Counted from the stretch's first letter, positions 1 to 6,077 are shown. The stretch is DNA of 6,121 nt from Nocardioidaceae bacterium (GCA_025966335.1 JAICRS010000181.1:1-6121), one strand, 5' to 3'. Translations and numbers: made by a program. The notes: generated by a model not told the origin, from the letters alone.

Positions 1-66
1 GATCGCCGCGAGCTCGTCCACCACACCATCGAGCCGGTCGAGCGGCTCGGCGTACCTGCTGGACAT
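1..66 (-). CDS. 5' end of an unidentified gene, possibly a DUF222/13E12-type HNH endonuclease (partial)
   Basis: An ATG on the minus strand at 66-64 opens a reading frame that stays open for all 22 codons to the left edge. The peptide begins MSSRYAEPLDRLD and ends with VVDELAAI. The codons show the G/C third-position bias of the other genes here. An acidic, leucine-rich amphipathic start containing a DELAAI-type segment is common at the N-terminus of actinobacterial DUF222 (13E12 repeat) proteins with a C-terminal HNH nuclease domain, which are abundant in such genomes. That resemblance is a weak impression from 22 residues, and no catalytic motif is visible. No Shine-Dalgarno sequence sits close to the ATG. 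A poor -10-like hexamer, TTGGAT, lies six bases upstream on the minus strand, so a leaderless start is possible. The existence of a gene is more secure than its identity. Confidence 0.4.
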   Translation of the reverse strand, partial: MSSRYAEPLDRLDGVVDELAAI

Positions 67-112
67 ACGACGATCCAAGCACCGACCACCGACACTCCTC
101 GGGCCTCAGAAC

Positions 113-128
113 CCCTTGTCCACAAGGG
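113..128. promoter_or_regulatory. Inverted repeat containing a DnaA-box-like 9-mer
   Basis: The 16 bases CCCTTGTCCACAAGGG form a perfect 7-bp inverted repeat around a 2-base centre. Bases 116-124 read TTGTCCACA, which is the DnaA-box form preferred in Streptomyces and mycobacteria. The site lies 47 to 62 bases upstream of the partial minus-strand gene and downstream of arr. It could be a lone DnaA site, an operator for the partial gene, or chance. It is not an origin of replication, because no cluster of further boxes was seen. Confidence 0.35.
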
Positions 129-306
129 TGTGTGACCATCTTCGGAAAGTCCTCGGCTGGCTGCGTGCCGGTGCGGCGGGTTTGCTCGTGAGGTTCGGCA
201 AGCGTTCCGCCGTGGTCATTCAACCCAACGTCGTTACGTCCTGGGGGCCGAGAGGTCGTCCTCGCATCACGGCCGCATCCGCAAACGGCACGTGGGCCGG
301 AGACGT

Positions 307-741
307 TCAGTCTTCGATCACGGCCGCACCCTGCCGTCTCAAACCGGCGAGGCCGTCCCGCATGGCTTGCAGCTTCTCCGGCGAGTGCCCGACCCAGTCG
401 ACGACCTCGCCCACCACCCGTAGGGGCTCGCGCGTGCGGAAGGAGTGCGTCGGGTTGCCCGGTAGCTTCTTGTCGGTGACGTTGGGGTCGTCCTCGAACT
501 CACCCGTCGGTTCGACGACGTAGACGTGGCCGCGGCCGTGGCCCGCAGCGAGCTCGGCGCCCCAGACCGCGGCGTCGAGGGTCGCGGTGAAGTAGACGTG
601 GTTCATCACCCGCCCATCCTCGAAGTTCGACCCGCGCCCGGGCACCAGCAGGTCGCCCACCGCAAGGTCCGCCTTCGTGCCGTGCAGGTAGACACCAGGC
701 TCGAAGACCTCGAACGGCACCGGCTCGCCCGTCGCGCTCAT
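307..741 (-). CDS. arr: NAD+-dependent rifampin ADP-ribosyltransferase (Arr)
   Basis: Arr transfers ADP-ribose from NAD+ to the C23 hydroxyl of rifamycins in the cytoplasm, so the drug no longer binds RNA polymerase. The 144-residue product spans the whole family length (usually about 140-150). It carries the recognisable blocks YLHGTKADLAVGDLL (18-32), NHVYFTATLDAAVWGAELA (47-65), GHVYVVEPTGEFEDDPN (71-87), DKKLPGNPT (90-98) and EPLRVVGEVVDWVGH (105-119). His20, Tyr50 and Asp85 match the H-Y-D residues His19, Tyr49 and Asp84 described for the Mycobacterium smegmatis enzyme. There is no signal peptide. The ATG at 741 is chosen because the conserved region starts soon after and a -10-like hexamer lies at leaderless spacing. 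The gene stands alone, divergent from the secreted-protein gene. No attC-like site or transposase was seen beside it, so it looks chromosomal rather than an integron cassette. No clear terminator was found in 67-306. Confidence 0.95.
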   Translation of the reverse strand: MSATGEPVPFEVFEPGVYLHGTKADLAVGDLLVPGRGSNFEDGRVMNHVYFTATLDAAVWGAELAAGHGRGHVYVVEPTGEFEDDPNVTDKKLPGNPTHSFRTREPLRVVGEVVDWVGHSPEKLQAMRDGLAGLRRQGAAVIED

Positions 742-747
742 CCGACG

Positions 748-753
748 ACTCTA
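748..753 (-). promoter_or_regulatory. Probable -10 element for leaderless arr transcription
   Basis: On the minus strand the sequence TAGAGT fits the actinobacterial TAnnnT -10 pattern. Six bases (CGTCGG) separate it from the arr ATG, so transcription would begin at or next to the A of the start codon. No Shine-Dalgarno sequence is present between it and the ATG, which agrees with a leaderless mRNA. The -35 region about 17 bases further upstream is poor. A good TTGACG hexamer lies at 793-798 on the same strand but is too distant to pair with this -10. Confidence 0.45.
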
Positions 754-763
754 GGCGCGGGTG

Positions 764-782
764 CCCGTTCGACCGGAACAGG
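764..782. promoter_or_regulatory. Imperfect 19-bp palindrome at the arr promoter, candidate operator
   Basis: The plus-strand sequence CCCGTTCGACCGGAACAGG is symmetrical at six of nine position pairs around base 773, with GTTC and GAAC inner arms. It covers about 23-41 bases upstream of the arr start, overlapping the expected -35 region, where a repressor or activator could act. It does not match the rifamycin-associated element (a GC-rich 19-bp repeat with CTTGC/GCAAG arms) as I remember it. It is also not an actinobacterial SOS box, because the half-sites face the other way. Confidence 0.25.
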
Positions 783-836
783 TAGCCGAACCCGTCAACC
801 GGCGGGTGTGTGGCCGAGCCCCAGCCGTCATCGTGC

Positions 837-925
837 ACGGGCGACCCTCTGCGCACGGCGTGAGAGCGCGTTCCACTGCGCGTTCGCCACCCGGTGCAGC
901 TCGCCGTGCGCAGAGGGTCCACCGT
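837..925. repeat. Long inverted repeat (18-bp perfect arms) in the divergent spacer
   Basis: Bases 843-860 (GACCCTCTGCGCACGGCG) are exactly complementary in reverse to 902-919, with 41 bases between. Four more pairs (837-840 with 922-925) extend the stem beyond a 2x2 internal mismatch. The loop can itself form a small GCGC hairpin (866-869 with 878-881). The structure lies between divergent genes, about 100 bases from arr and about 80 bases from the secreted-protein start. No T-run follows on either strand, no target-site duplication flanks it, and no second copy was seen in the window. It could be a structured RNA or leader element, a terminator without a U-tract, or a relic of a small mobile element. 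Confidence 0.7.
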
Positions 926-992
926 CGCGGCGCGGCCACCCGGCTGTGTCGATGCCCCAGCTCCTGGCCCGGAGCGGGCGTGCCGCACGAAT

Positions 993-997
993 GGAGG
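993..997 (+). promoter_or_regulatory. Strong Shine-Dalgarno site that decides the start of the secreted-protein gene
   Basis: GGAGG lies 7 bases before the ATG at 1005. The reading frame is open further upstream to 894, but this site and the signal peptide that begins right after it fix the start at 1005. Confidence 0.85.
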
Positions 998-1004
998 TTC
1001 CACC

Positions 1005-1796
1005 ATGACGTTCAACCGCCCCTCCATCGCGACCGCCGTCCTCGCGGTCGTTGCTGCCGGCGTCGTGCCCCTCGCCTCGGCGTCGGGCGGCCCCGGCAGG
1101 TCTGCGACCACATACCGGGTCGCCATGAAGATCTCGACAACGCGCGCCGTCGCCAACGAGGACACCGTCACGCTGACCGGCACCGTGAGCCCGGCGGCGC
1201 CGGGCACCAAGGTCAAGGTGCAGGTCCGCCACCACGGCCAGACCACCTGGACGAAGGCTGGGTCCGCGAAGGTCAGGAAGAACAGCACGTACACGTTCTC
1301 CTTCACCCCGACCACGCGCCAGGACCGCGCGTACCGCGTGGTCAAGCCCGGGGACGCCCGCGCCAGGACCGGCACCAGCAGGGAGCGGACGCTCGAGGCC
1401 ATCGGATGGGTGTGGCTGAGCAGCCTGGTACCGAGCCGGACGGAGGGCGTCGCCACCATCAGCGCGATGCCGATCAACGGGGAGAGCTACGGACACACGC
1501 TGTACACGGGTGTCGACACCACCACGGGCTTCGTCGAGTACACGCTGGGCCGCCACGCCTACGAGCTCCAGGCCACCTACGGACTCTCGGACCGGACGGA
1601 GCCCGGCGGGAGGGGCACCCTCGCCGTGACGACGGACGGCGTTCCGTCGTTCTCGCAGACCTTCGATCTCGGCCAGTCCGTGCTCCAGACGACGAACGTC
1701 ACCGACGCCTATCGGATCCGGATCGACTTCGCCCAGATTGCCGACACCGCGGTGACCGAGCCGTCTGCCGGAGCCGCCCGGGTGCTGATGGACTGA
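1005..1796 (+). CDS. Secreted protein with Ig-like and NPCBM-like domains, function unknown
   Basis: The 263-residue product starts with a Sec signal peptide: MTFNRPS, a hydrophobic core at about residues 8-24 (IATAVLAVVAAGVVPLA), and likely cleavage near SAS-GG at 26-28. Residues about 37-114 look like a bacterial Ig-like beta-sandwich, with VTLTGTVSPAAPGTKVKVQV (55-74) and TYTFSFTP (95-102), a style common in actinobacterial surface proteins. Residues about 158-263 resemble the NPCBM carbohydrate-binding fold: a YTLGRHAYELQATYGLSDRT block (179-198), a VTTDGVPSFSQTF strand pair (208-220), and a closing RIRIDFAQ...AARVLMD segment. The NPCBM assignment comes from pattern only. There are no cysteines, no catalytic motif, no LPXTG signal and no C-terminal membrane helix, so the protein is probably released or held non-covalently on the wall. 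It diverges from arr and is followed 43 bases later by the LuxR-family gene. A role in glycan or cell-wall binding is inferred from the fold alone. Confidence 0.85.
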   Translation: MTFNRPSIATAVLAVVAAGVVPLASASGGPGRSATTYRVAMKISTTRAVANEDTVTLTGTVSPAAPGTKVKVQVRHHGQTTWTKAGSAKVRKNSTYTFSFTPTTRQDRAYRVVKPGDARARTGTSRERTLEAIGWVWLSSLVPSRTEGVATISAMPINGESYGHTLYTGVDTTTGFVEYTLGRHAYELQATYGLSDRTEPGGRGTLAVTTDGVPSFSQTFDLGQSVLQTTNVTDAYRIRIDFAQIADTAVTEPSAGAARVLMD

Positions 1797-1798
1797 TC

Positions 1799-1810
1799 GC
1801 CCGGTCGGGC
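1799..1810 (+). terminator. Small GC hairpin just after the secreted-protein stop, possible attenuator
   Basis: GCCCGGTCGGGC starts two bases after the stop codon and can form a GCCC/GGGC stem with a 4-base loop. It lacks a T-run and is short, so termination would be partial at best. It may only trim the 3' end of the upstream message or lower read-through into the regulator gene. Confidence 0.2.
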
Positions 1811-1839
1811 CTGGCCGTCGAGATGCACGGCTGCCTAGG

Positions 1840-4170
1840 GTGACCCTCATCGAGACACTCGCCTTCCACACATCCTTCGTCGGCCGTAGGGCACTGCTGA
1901 ACGATGTCCGCGAGCACCTTGCCTCCTCGCGCGTGGTGACCTTGGTGGGCCTCGGCGGGGTGGGCAAGACGCGCGTCGCCCTCCGGGTGGTCGAGGAGGC
2001 TCGGGCGGGCTACCGCGACGGCTGCTGGGTGGTGTCGCTGGCGGACCTCGTGGATCCCGACCTGCTGAGCTCCACGGTGGCCGAGGCGCTGGGCTTGCAG
2101 GTCAATGACCGACCGTGGGGGGTCGACACGCTGGCCGACCACCTCGCCGAGCGAACCGCCCTCCTGGTGCTCGACAACTGCGAACACCTCGTCGCCACGG
2201 TGGTCGAGCTGGTGGTGGGACTGCGCGCCAGGTGTTCGACTCTCACCTTCCTGCTGACCAGCCGGAGACCACTGCGGCTCAGCGGGGAGAGTGTCCTCGT
2301 CGTCCCGCCGCTGAGCCGCCCGGACGAGGCGACCGTGGCCACGCCGGAGTCCGTCGCCCATTACGAGGCAGTCAGGCTCTTCCTGGACCGCGCCAGGTCC
2401 GCTCGATCCGACTTCATGCTCACCCCGGACAACGCGCCAGCAGTTGCCGAGCTGTGCCGAGAGCTGGAGGGGGTCCCCCTCGCCATCGAGCTTGCCGCGG
2501 CCAGGATCAGGGTGCTGTCTCCCCAGGAGATCGGCGAGCGGCTGGCAGAACGGTTGGGGGTGCTCAATCGCGGCTACCGCGACGCCGAGGCTCGGCACCA
2601 GACACTGCGCGCCTGCGTCGAGTGGTCGTACGACCTGTGCACCCCGGCGGAGCAGAGGTTCTGGGCGCGGTCCTCGGTGTTCGCCGGCGGCTACGACCTG
2701 GAAGGCGCCGCGGCCGTCTGCGGTGCTGATGACCTGTCTGCCGATGGGGTTCTCGACCTGGTGGGCGAGCTCGTCGACCAGTCGGTCGTCCTCGCAGAGG
2801 CGACCGCTCCGGGCCACACTCGCTTCCGGATGCTCGCCGACATCCGGCAGTTCGGGCTCGAGCGGGCCGAGAAGGACGGCGAGCTCCAGGGCATCCAGCA
2901 GCGACACGCCCGCTGGTACGACGAGCTGGTCTCCCGCTTCGACCACGACGCTTGCGGGCCGCACCAGATCGACTGGTTGCATCGGCTACGGCTGGAGCAG
3001 GCCAACGTGCGGGCCGCCATCGCGCACCACGCGCGTGCCTTGGACGAGGCCGCGGCGGCCATGGCCATGGCCAGACAGCTCGACCTGTACTGGTCGGCTT
3101 CCGGACTGCTCGACGAAGCCCGGCACATGTTGGAGATCGGGCTGGCCTCGGGCACCGGGACGCCGCAGGAGCGATCCCTCGCGATGGCACTCGCGGCCCG
3201 GTTCGCGGTCCTGCAGCACGACCGGCAGCGCGCCAGGGAGCTGATCGAGGACGGGATGGCGCTGGCGACGTCTGTGGACGACCCTCGCGCGCTCGGGTTG
3301 TTGCTGGTGCCGGACGCGATGCTCTCCGTCTGGGAGGGCACTCCGGCTGCGGCTGCGGAGCAGGCCGACAGGGCCGTGGTGCTCCTGCGGGCTGAGGCTC
3401 CTCGGCCCGGTGAGCTCATGGCCCTGTTCGTGGCGGGGGTGTGCCACGGCTTCGCCGGCAACCCTGCGGAGGCGGCCTATCGTCATCGGCAGTGCATCGC
3501 CCGCTCCGACGAGGTCGGTGAGCAGCACATGAAAGCCCTGGCCGTCGCGGGACTGGGCGAGCAGGAGCTGGCCGCCGGACGCCTCGAGGAGGCCACCGTC
3601 CTGTTCGCTGAGGCCCTCGTCCTGAAGCAGCAGCTGGGTGACCGGATGGGCATGGCGGTCGCACTGGACTCACTGGGGCGTGTCGCCACCGCGGAGGGTC
3701 GAGGCGAACGGGCTGCGCTGCTGCTGGGTGCCGCCGAGGGCGTCTGGGACGTCGTCGGCATGTCGGAGACCGGCAACCCGTTCGCCTTCGCGCCGTCCCG
3801 GTCCGACGGTCTTCAGCAGGCGCGCAGGCTGCTGGGCAAGCAGCGGTTCCGTGAGCTGTTCCGCCGCGGTTCCCGGCTCAGCCTGGACGACGCGGTCCGG
3901 TATGCCCTCGACGCCGAGCTCGACGAGGGTCCTCGGCCCGCGCACGCGGAGACCTCCCCGCTGACCAAGAGGGAACGGGAGGTCGCCGACCTGGTCGCGG
4001 AGGGCCTCTCCAACCCCCAGATCGCAGCCCGGCTGGTCATCTCGGTGCGCACCGCCCAGGGACACGTGGAGAACATCCTGCGCAAGCTGGGGTTCAGCTC
4101 CCGATCGATGATCGCCGCCTGGGTCACCCAGCGCCGGCTCATGGAGCAGGCACACCTGGCCGCGCCCTAA
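1840..4170 (+). CDS. LuxR-family transcriptional regulator with N-terminal NTPase and TPR-like domains
   Basis: The 776-residue protein has the layout of large actinobacterial ATPase-LuxR regulators (STAND class). Residues 11-16 (TSFVGR) open the NTPase domain. The Walker A motif is GLGGVGKT (37-44), Walker B is LLVLDNCEH (108-116), a sensor region is LLTSRRPLRLSGE (138-150), and the GVPLAIELAA motif is at 211-220. A winged-helix-like segment follows (about 256-294, with EWSYDLCTPAEQRFW at 261-275). Residues about 380-660 are alpha-helical and TPR-like. A LuxR-type helix-turn-helix lies at 707-765 (LTKREREVADLVAEGLSNPQ, then SVRTAQGHVENILRKLGFSS). Such proteins bind DNA after nucleotide- or ligand-driven oligomerisation; the ligand and targets here are unknown. 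There is no signal peptide. The GTG at 1840 is used because no earlier in-frame start is present and the conserved TSFVGR begins ten residues later. Its Shine-Dalgarno is poor. The gene follows the secreted-protein gene in the same direction. Confidence 0.93.
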   Translation: MTLIETLAFHTSFVGRRALLNDVREHLASSRVVTLVGLGGVGKTRVALRVVEEARAGYRDGCWVVSLADLVDPDLLSSTVAEALGLQVNDRPWGVDTLADHLAERTALLVLDNCEHLVATVVELVVGLRARCSTLTFLLTSRRPLRLSGESVLVVPPLSRPDEATVATPESVAHYEAVRLFLDRARSARSDFMLTPDNAPAVAELCRELEGVPLAIELAAARIRVLSPQEIGERLAERLGVLNRGYRDAEARHQTLRACVEWSYDLCTPAEQRFWARSSVFAGGYDLEGAAAVCGADDLSADGVLDLVGELVDQSVVLAEATAPGHTRFRMLADIRQFGLERAEKDGELQGIQQRHARWYDELVSRFDHDACGPHQIDWLHRLRLEQANVRAAIAHHARALDEAAAAMAMARQLDLYWSASGLLDEARHMLEIGLASGTGTPQERSLAMALAARFAVLQHDRQRARELIEDGMALATSVDDPRALGLLLVPDAMLSVWEGTPAAAAEQADRAVVLLRAEAPRPGELMALFVAGVCHGFAGNPAEAAYRHRQCIARSDEVGEQHMKALAVAGLGEQELAAGRLEEATVLFAEALVLKQQLGDRMGMAVALDSLGRVATAEGRGERAALLLGAAEGVWDVVGMSETGNPFAFAPSRSDGLQQARRLLGKQRFRELFRRGSRLSLDDAVRYALDAELDEGPRPAHAETSPLTKREREVADLVAEGLSNPQIAARLVISVRTAQGHVENILRKLGFSSRSMIAAWVTQRRLMEQAHLAAP

Positions 4171-4172
4171 GC

Positions 4173-6077
4173 TCAGCGGGGTGCCACCAGCGCCGTACGC
4201 GCGGAGCGAGGACCGGTGCCGACGACGTTCTCCGCGGCGACCGCGAAACGGTACCGGCCCGCAGGCAGCCTCAGCACCAGGTGGTGCTGGGTCGCCTCGA
4301 CGAGGACGGTGCTCACCCGGCTGACGCCGCGGCCGGCCGGCTTCGCCTTCCACACCAGCACCTCGTACGCCGTCACGGGGGCGCCGCCGCTCGCCGACGG
4401 AGGCAGCCACGAGAGCCGGATGGTGAGCGGCTTTCCCCGCTTGCCGGGTTTGACCGCGCGGACGAGCGGCGCGGCCGGGACGGCGTACGTCATGGGAGTC
4501 GGGGTGGGTGTGGCCGTTGCGGTCGGCGCCGGGGTAGGGGTGACGACCACCGTGGACGTCGGCGAGGGGCTCGGCGAGGGGCTCGGCAATGGGGTCGGCG
4601 AGGGGGTCGGTGAGGGGGTCGGCGATGGGCTCGGCGTCCCGGTGTCCGTGCAGCCCGAGACGGTCAGCGTGTAGCGACCGACCGACCCGTAGTCGCTGTA
4701 GCCGAGGGACGGGTCGACGAGCCCGACGCCGTCGACCTCGAGGTAGTACGTCCCCGGGGCCAGGGACTGGCTGATCGCGCTGCCCATCCCGGTCAGGACC
4801 GGCGACCAGGTGCCGCTGCGGGCCGTCGCCGGAGCCGAGAAGGCGATCACCCCGCCCGACGCGTCCAGCAGGCGCAGCTGGGTGTCGAGCCCGGGCCCGA
4901 GGGGCGCCGGTGTGACGGACGCGGTCAACGTCCCGGCGCAGGGGCGGCTGACCGCGAAGACGTCGACGTCGGTGCGGCTGGCGACCAGGCCGGCCGCGGT
5001 GGCGTCGCCCGTCCCGAGCGGGAACGCCGTCCCAGCCGTGTTGCCGTGGTCGTCAGCGACCAGCGCGGGCCCGTGCTGGGCGATCACCGCGAAGTCGTCC
5101 TGGGTCTGGGTCGCACCGCTGTAGTCGCCGTTCGAGAACTGCGTCAGCGGCGTGTACCCGGCACCCATGATCGGCGACCAGATCTTGGTGCCGGTGCCGT
5201 CCTGGTAGTACGCGGAGCCGTTGAGGCCGTCGTGGCTCAGCCCGAGCGTGTGGCCGACCTCGTGACTGACGATCTCCGCGACCTGGGCCGCCGTGTAGGT
5301 CGTCTTCGGCAGCGCGAACGCCGGCTGGTACCACGGCCCGGAGGAGCCCATCACGTTGTCGAACACCCCGACGTACGCGATGCCGGCGCAGCCGCCGGAG
5401 CACAGCACGGTCCGCATGTCCGGGTCGGTCGTGACCGAGGCCCGCATGCCGTACGCCACGTCGTCGACGGAGGACCGGACGAGCGCGGCGGTGCCCGGGT
5501 CCTCGGTCGTGACGTCGACGTCGAAGGGTGCGTAGTCCTCGGCGACCCGGGCCCACACCTCCTGCACCACGTCGAGCTCCGCCTCGGAGAACGCCGCGTC
5601 GGCGTCCATCGTGTAGGCCGCGACGTCGATGACCGGATGCGAGACGTCGTTCCACGCGGAGCTCTGCACGCGGTGGCCGTCGAAGTCGATGAAGACCTTG
5701 CGGCTGGCGGTCGGCCGGGAGTGCAGCGCGAAAGTCGCGGCGTACGGGTAGGCGGCCGCCTCGGTCGGCGGCGCTGCCAGCGCGGTCGCCTGGTCAGGCT
5801 CGACATAGAACAGGCGTCCGGTCTCGTCGACCCAGGCCGTGCGGTCGGCGGCGAGCAGCTCGCGCAGGGCGCCGGGGCTCATCCCGCTGCGTCCGGCCGC
5901 GACGCCCAGGTCCCTGCCGAGCGCCTCGACGGCAGCCCGGCCGTGAACGGGAGCGTCCAGCAGCTGCGACGTACCGCTCGGGGTCGCCCCTGACGCCCCG
6001 CTCGCGAGCGCGCCGGCCCACGCCGGGACGACCAGCAGCAGGCCGAGACCGGCGACGACAGCGGACGTCGCGCGCAC
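4173..6077 (-). CDS. Secreted metzincin-type zinc metalloprotease with PPC-like and fibronectin III domains
   Basis: The 634-residue product begins with a signal peptide (hydrophobic core about 6-22, alanine-rich cleavage region near 20-27), then a probable propeptide to about 115. The catalytic domain runs about 125-340. It has the conserved FIDFDGH entry (129-135), the zinc motif HEVGHTLGLSHD (272-283; ligands His272, His276 and His282, catalytic Glu273) and a probable Met-turn in SPIMG (Met304). A CSGGC pair (226, 230) may form a disulfide. Residues about 342-476 resemble a pre-peptidase C-terminal (PPC) domain (DDHGNT, TDVDVFAV, LDTQLRLLDASG). A Pro/Ser/Thr-rich linker (480-530) leads to a fibronectin III-like domain (535-632). 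No LPXTG or membrane anchor follows, so it is probably released. The start is a GTG chosen for the signal peptide; no earlier in-frame start exists inside the window, but the frame is open to the right edge. Its Shine-Dalgarno is weak. The substrate is unknown. Confidence 0.92.
   Translation of the reverse strand: MRATSAVVAGLGLLLVVPAWAGALASGASGATPSGTSQLLDAPVHGRAAVEALGRDLGVAAGRSGMSPGALRELLAADRTAWVDETGRLFYVEPDQATALAAPPTEAAAYPYAATFALHSRPTASRKVFIDFDGHRVQSSAWNDVSHPVIDVAAYTMDADAAFSEAELDVVQEVWARVAEDYAPFDVDVTTEDPGTAALVRSSVDDVAYGMRASVTTDPDMRTVLCSGGCAGIAYVGVFDNVMGSSGPWYQPAFALPKTTYTAAQVAEIVSHEVGHTLGLSHDGLNGSAYYQDGTGTKIWSPIMGAGYTPLTQFSNGDYSGATQTQDDFAVIAQHGPALVADDHGNTAGTAFPLGTGDATAAGLVASRTDVDVFAVSRPCAGTLTASVTPAPLGPGLDTQLRLLDASGGVIAFSAPATARSGTWSPVLTGMGSAISQSLAPGTYYLEVDGVGLVDPSLGYSDYGSVGRYTLTVSGCTDTGTPSPSPTPSPTPSPTPLPSPSPSPSPTSTVVVTPTPAPTATATPTPTPMTYAVPAAPLVRAVKPGKRGKPLTIRLSWLPPSASGGAPVTAYEVLVWKAKPAGRGVSRVSTVLVEATQHHLVLRLPAGRYRFAVAAENVVGTGPRSARTALVAPR
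4561..4632. repeat. Six tandem 12-bp units encoding the Pro/Ser/Thr linker
   Basis: Six consecutive 12-base units of the form GGCGAGGGGCTC occur on the plus strand, with substitutions at a few positions (GGCAATGGGGTC, GGTGAGGGGGTC and so on). On the minus strand each unit encodes four residues of the PSPT/PSPS type inside the metalloprotease linker. Because the unit is a multiple of three, changes in copy number would lengthen or shorten the linker without a frameshift. The plus strand (template for this gene) carries regularly spaced runs of 3-5 G. Confidence 0.85.

Noticed and set aside
67..306. tRNA or other RNA gene, or a terminator for arr
   Set aside because: No cloverleaf, CCA end or stable hairpin with a T-run was found. 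Only short 4-bp stems occur, as expected at this GC content.
116..523. Plus-strand open frame of 135 codons starting with TTG
   Set aside because: Much of it is antisense to the well-supported arr gene. It has no ribosome-binding site and a composition typical of a shadow frame in high-GC DNA.
843..919. Rho-independent terminator
   Set aside because: The stem is long and the loop is 41 bases. Neither strand has a T-run after it, and no gene ends nearby on either side.
894..1004. Upstream extension of the secreted protein to an ATG at 894
   Set aside because: The extra 37 residues are not hydrophobic and would bury the signal peptide. They overlap the long inverted repeat, and the GGAGG before 1005 marks the real start.
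742..1004. Rifamycin-associated element upstream of arr
   Set aside because: I looked for a 19-bp repeat with CTTGC/GCAAG-type arms on both strands and found none.
500..1967. Long minus-strand open frames across the secreted-protein gene (500-1477 and 828-1967)
   Set aside because: They run opposite a gene with a strong ribosome-binding site and a clear signal peptide, and have arginine/proline-rich shadow composition with no recognisable domain.
1699..2982. Minus-strand open frame of 427 codons inside the LuxR-family gene
   Set aside because: It is antisense to the conserved NTPase and winged-helix motifs. Stop codons are rare in all frames at this GC content.
5046..5993. Plus-strand open frame of 315 codons opposite the metalloprotease
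   Set aside because: It is repetitive in V/R/G/D as expected from the antisense of a GC-rich gene, and the minus-strand frame holds the zinc motif and signal peptide.
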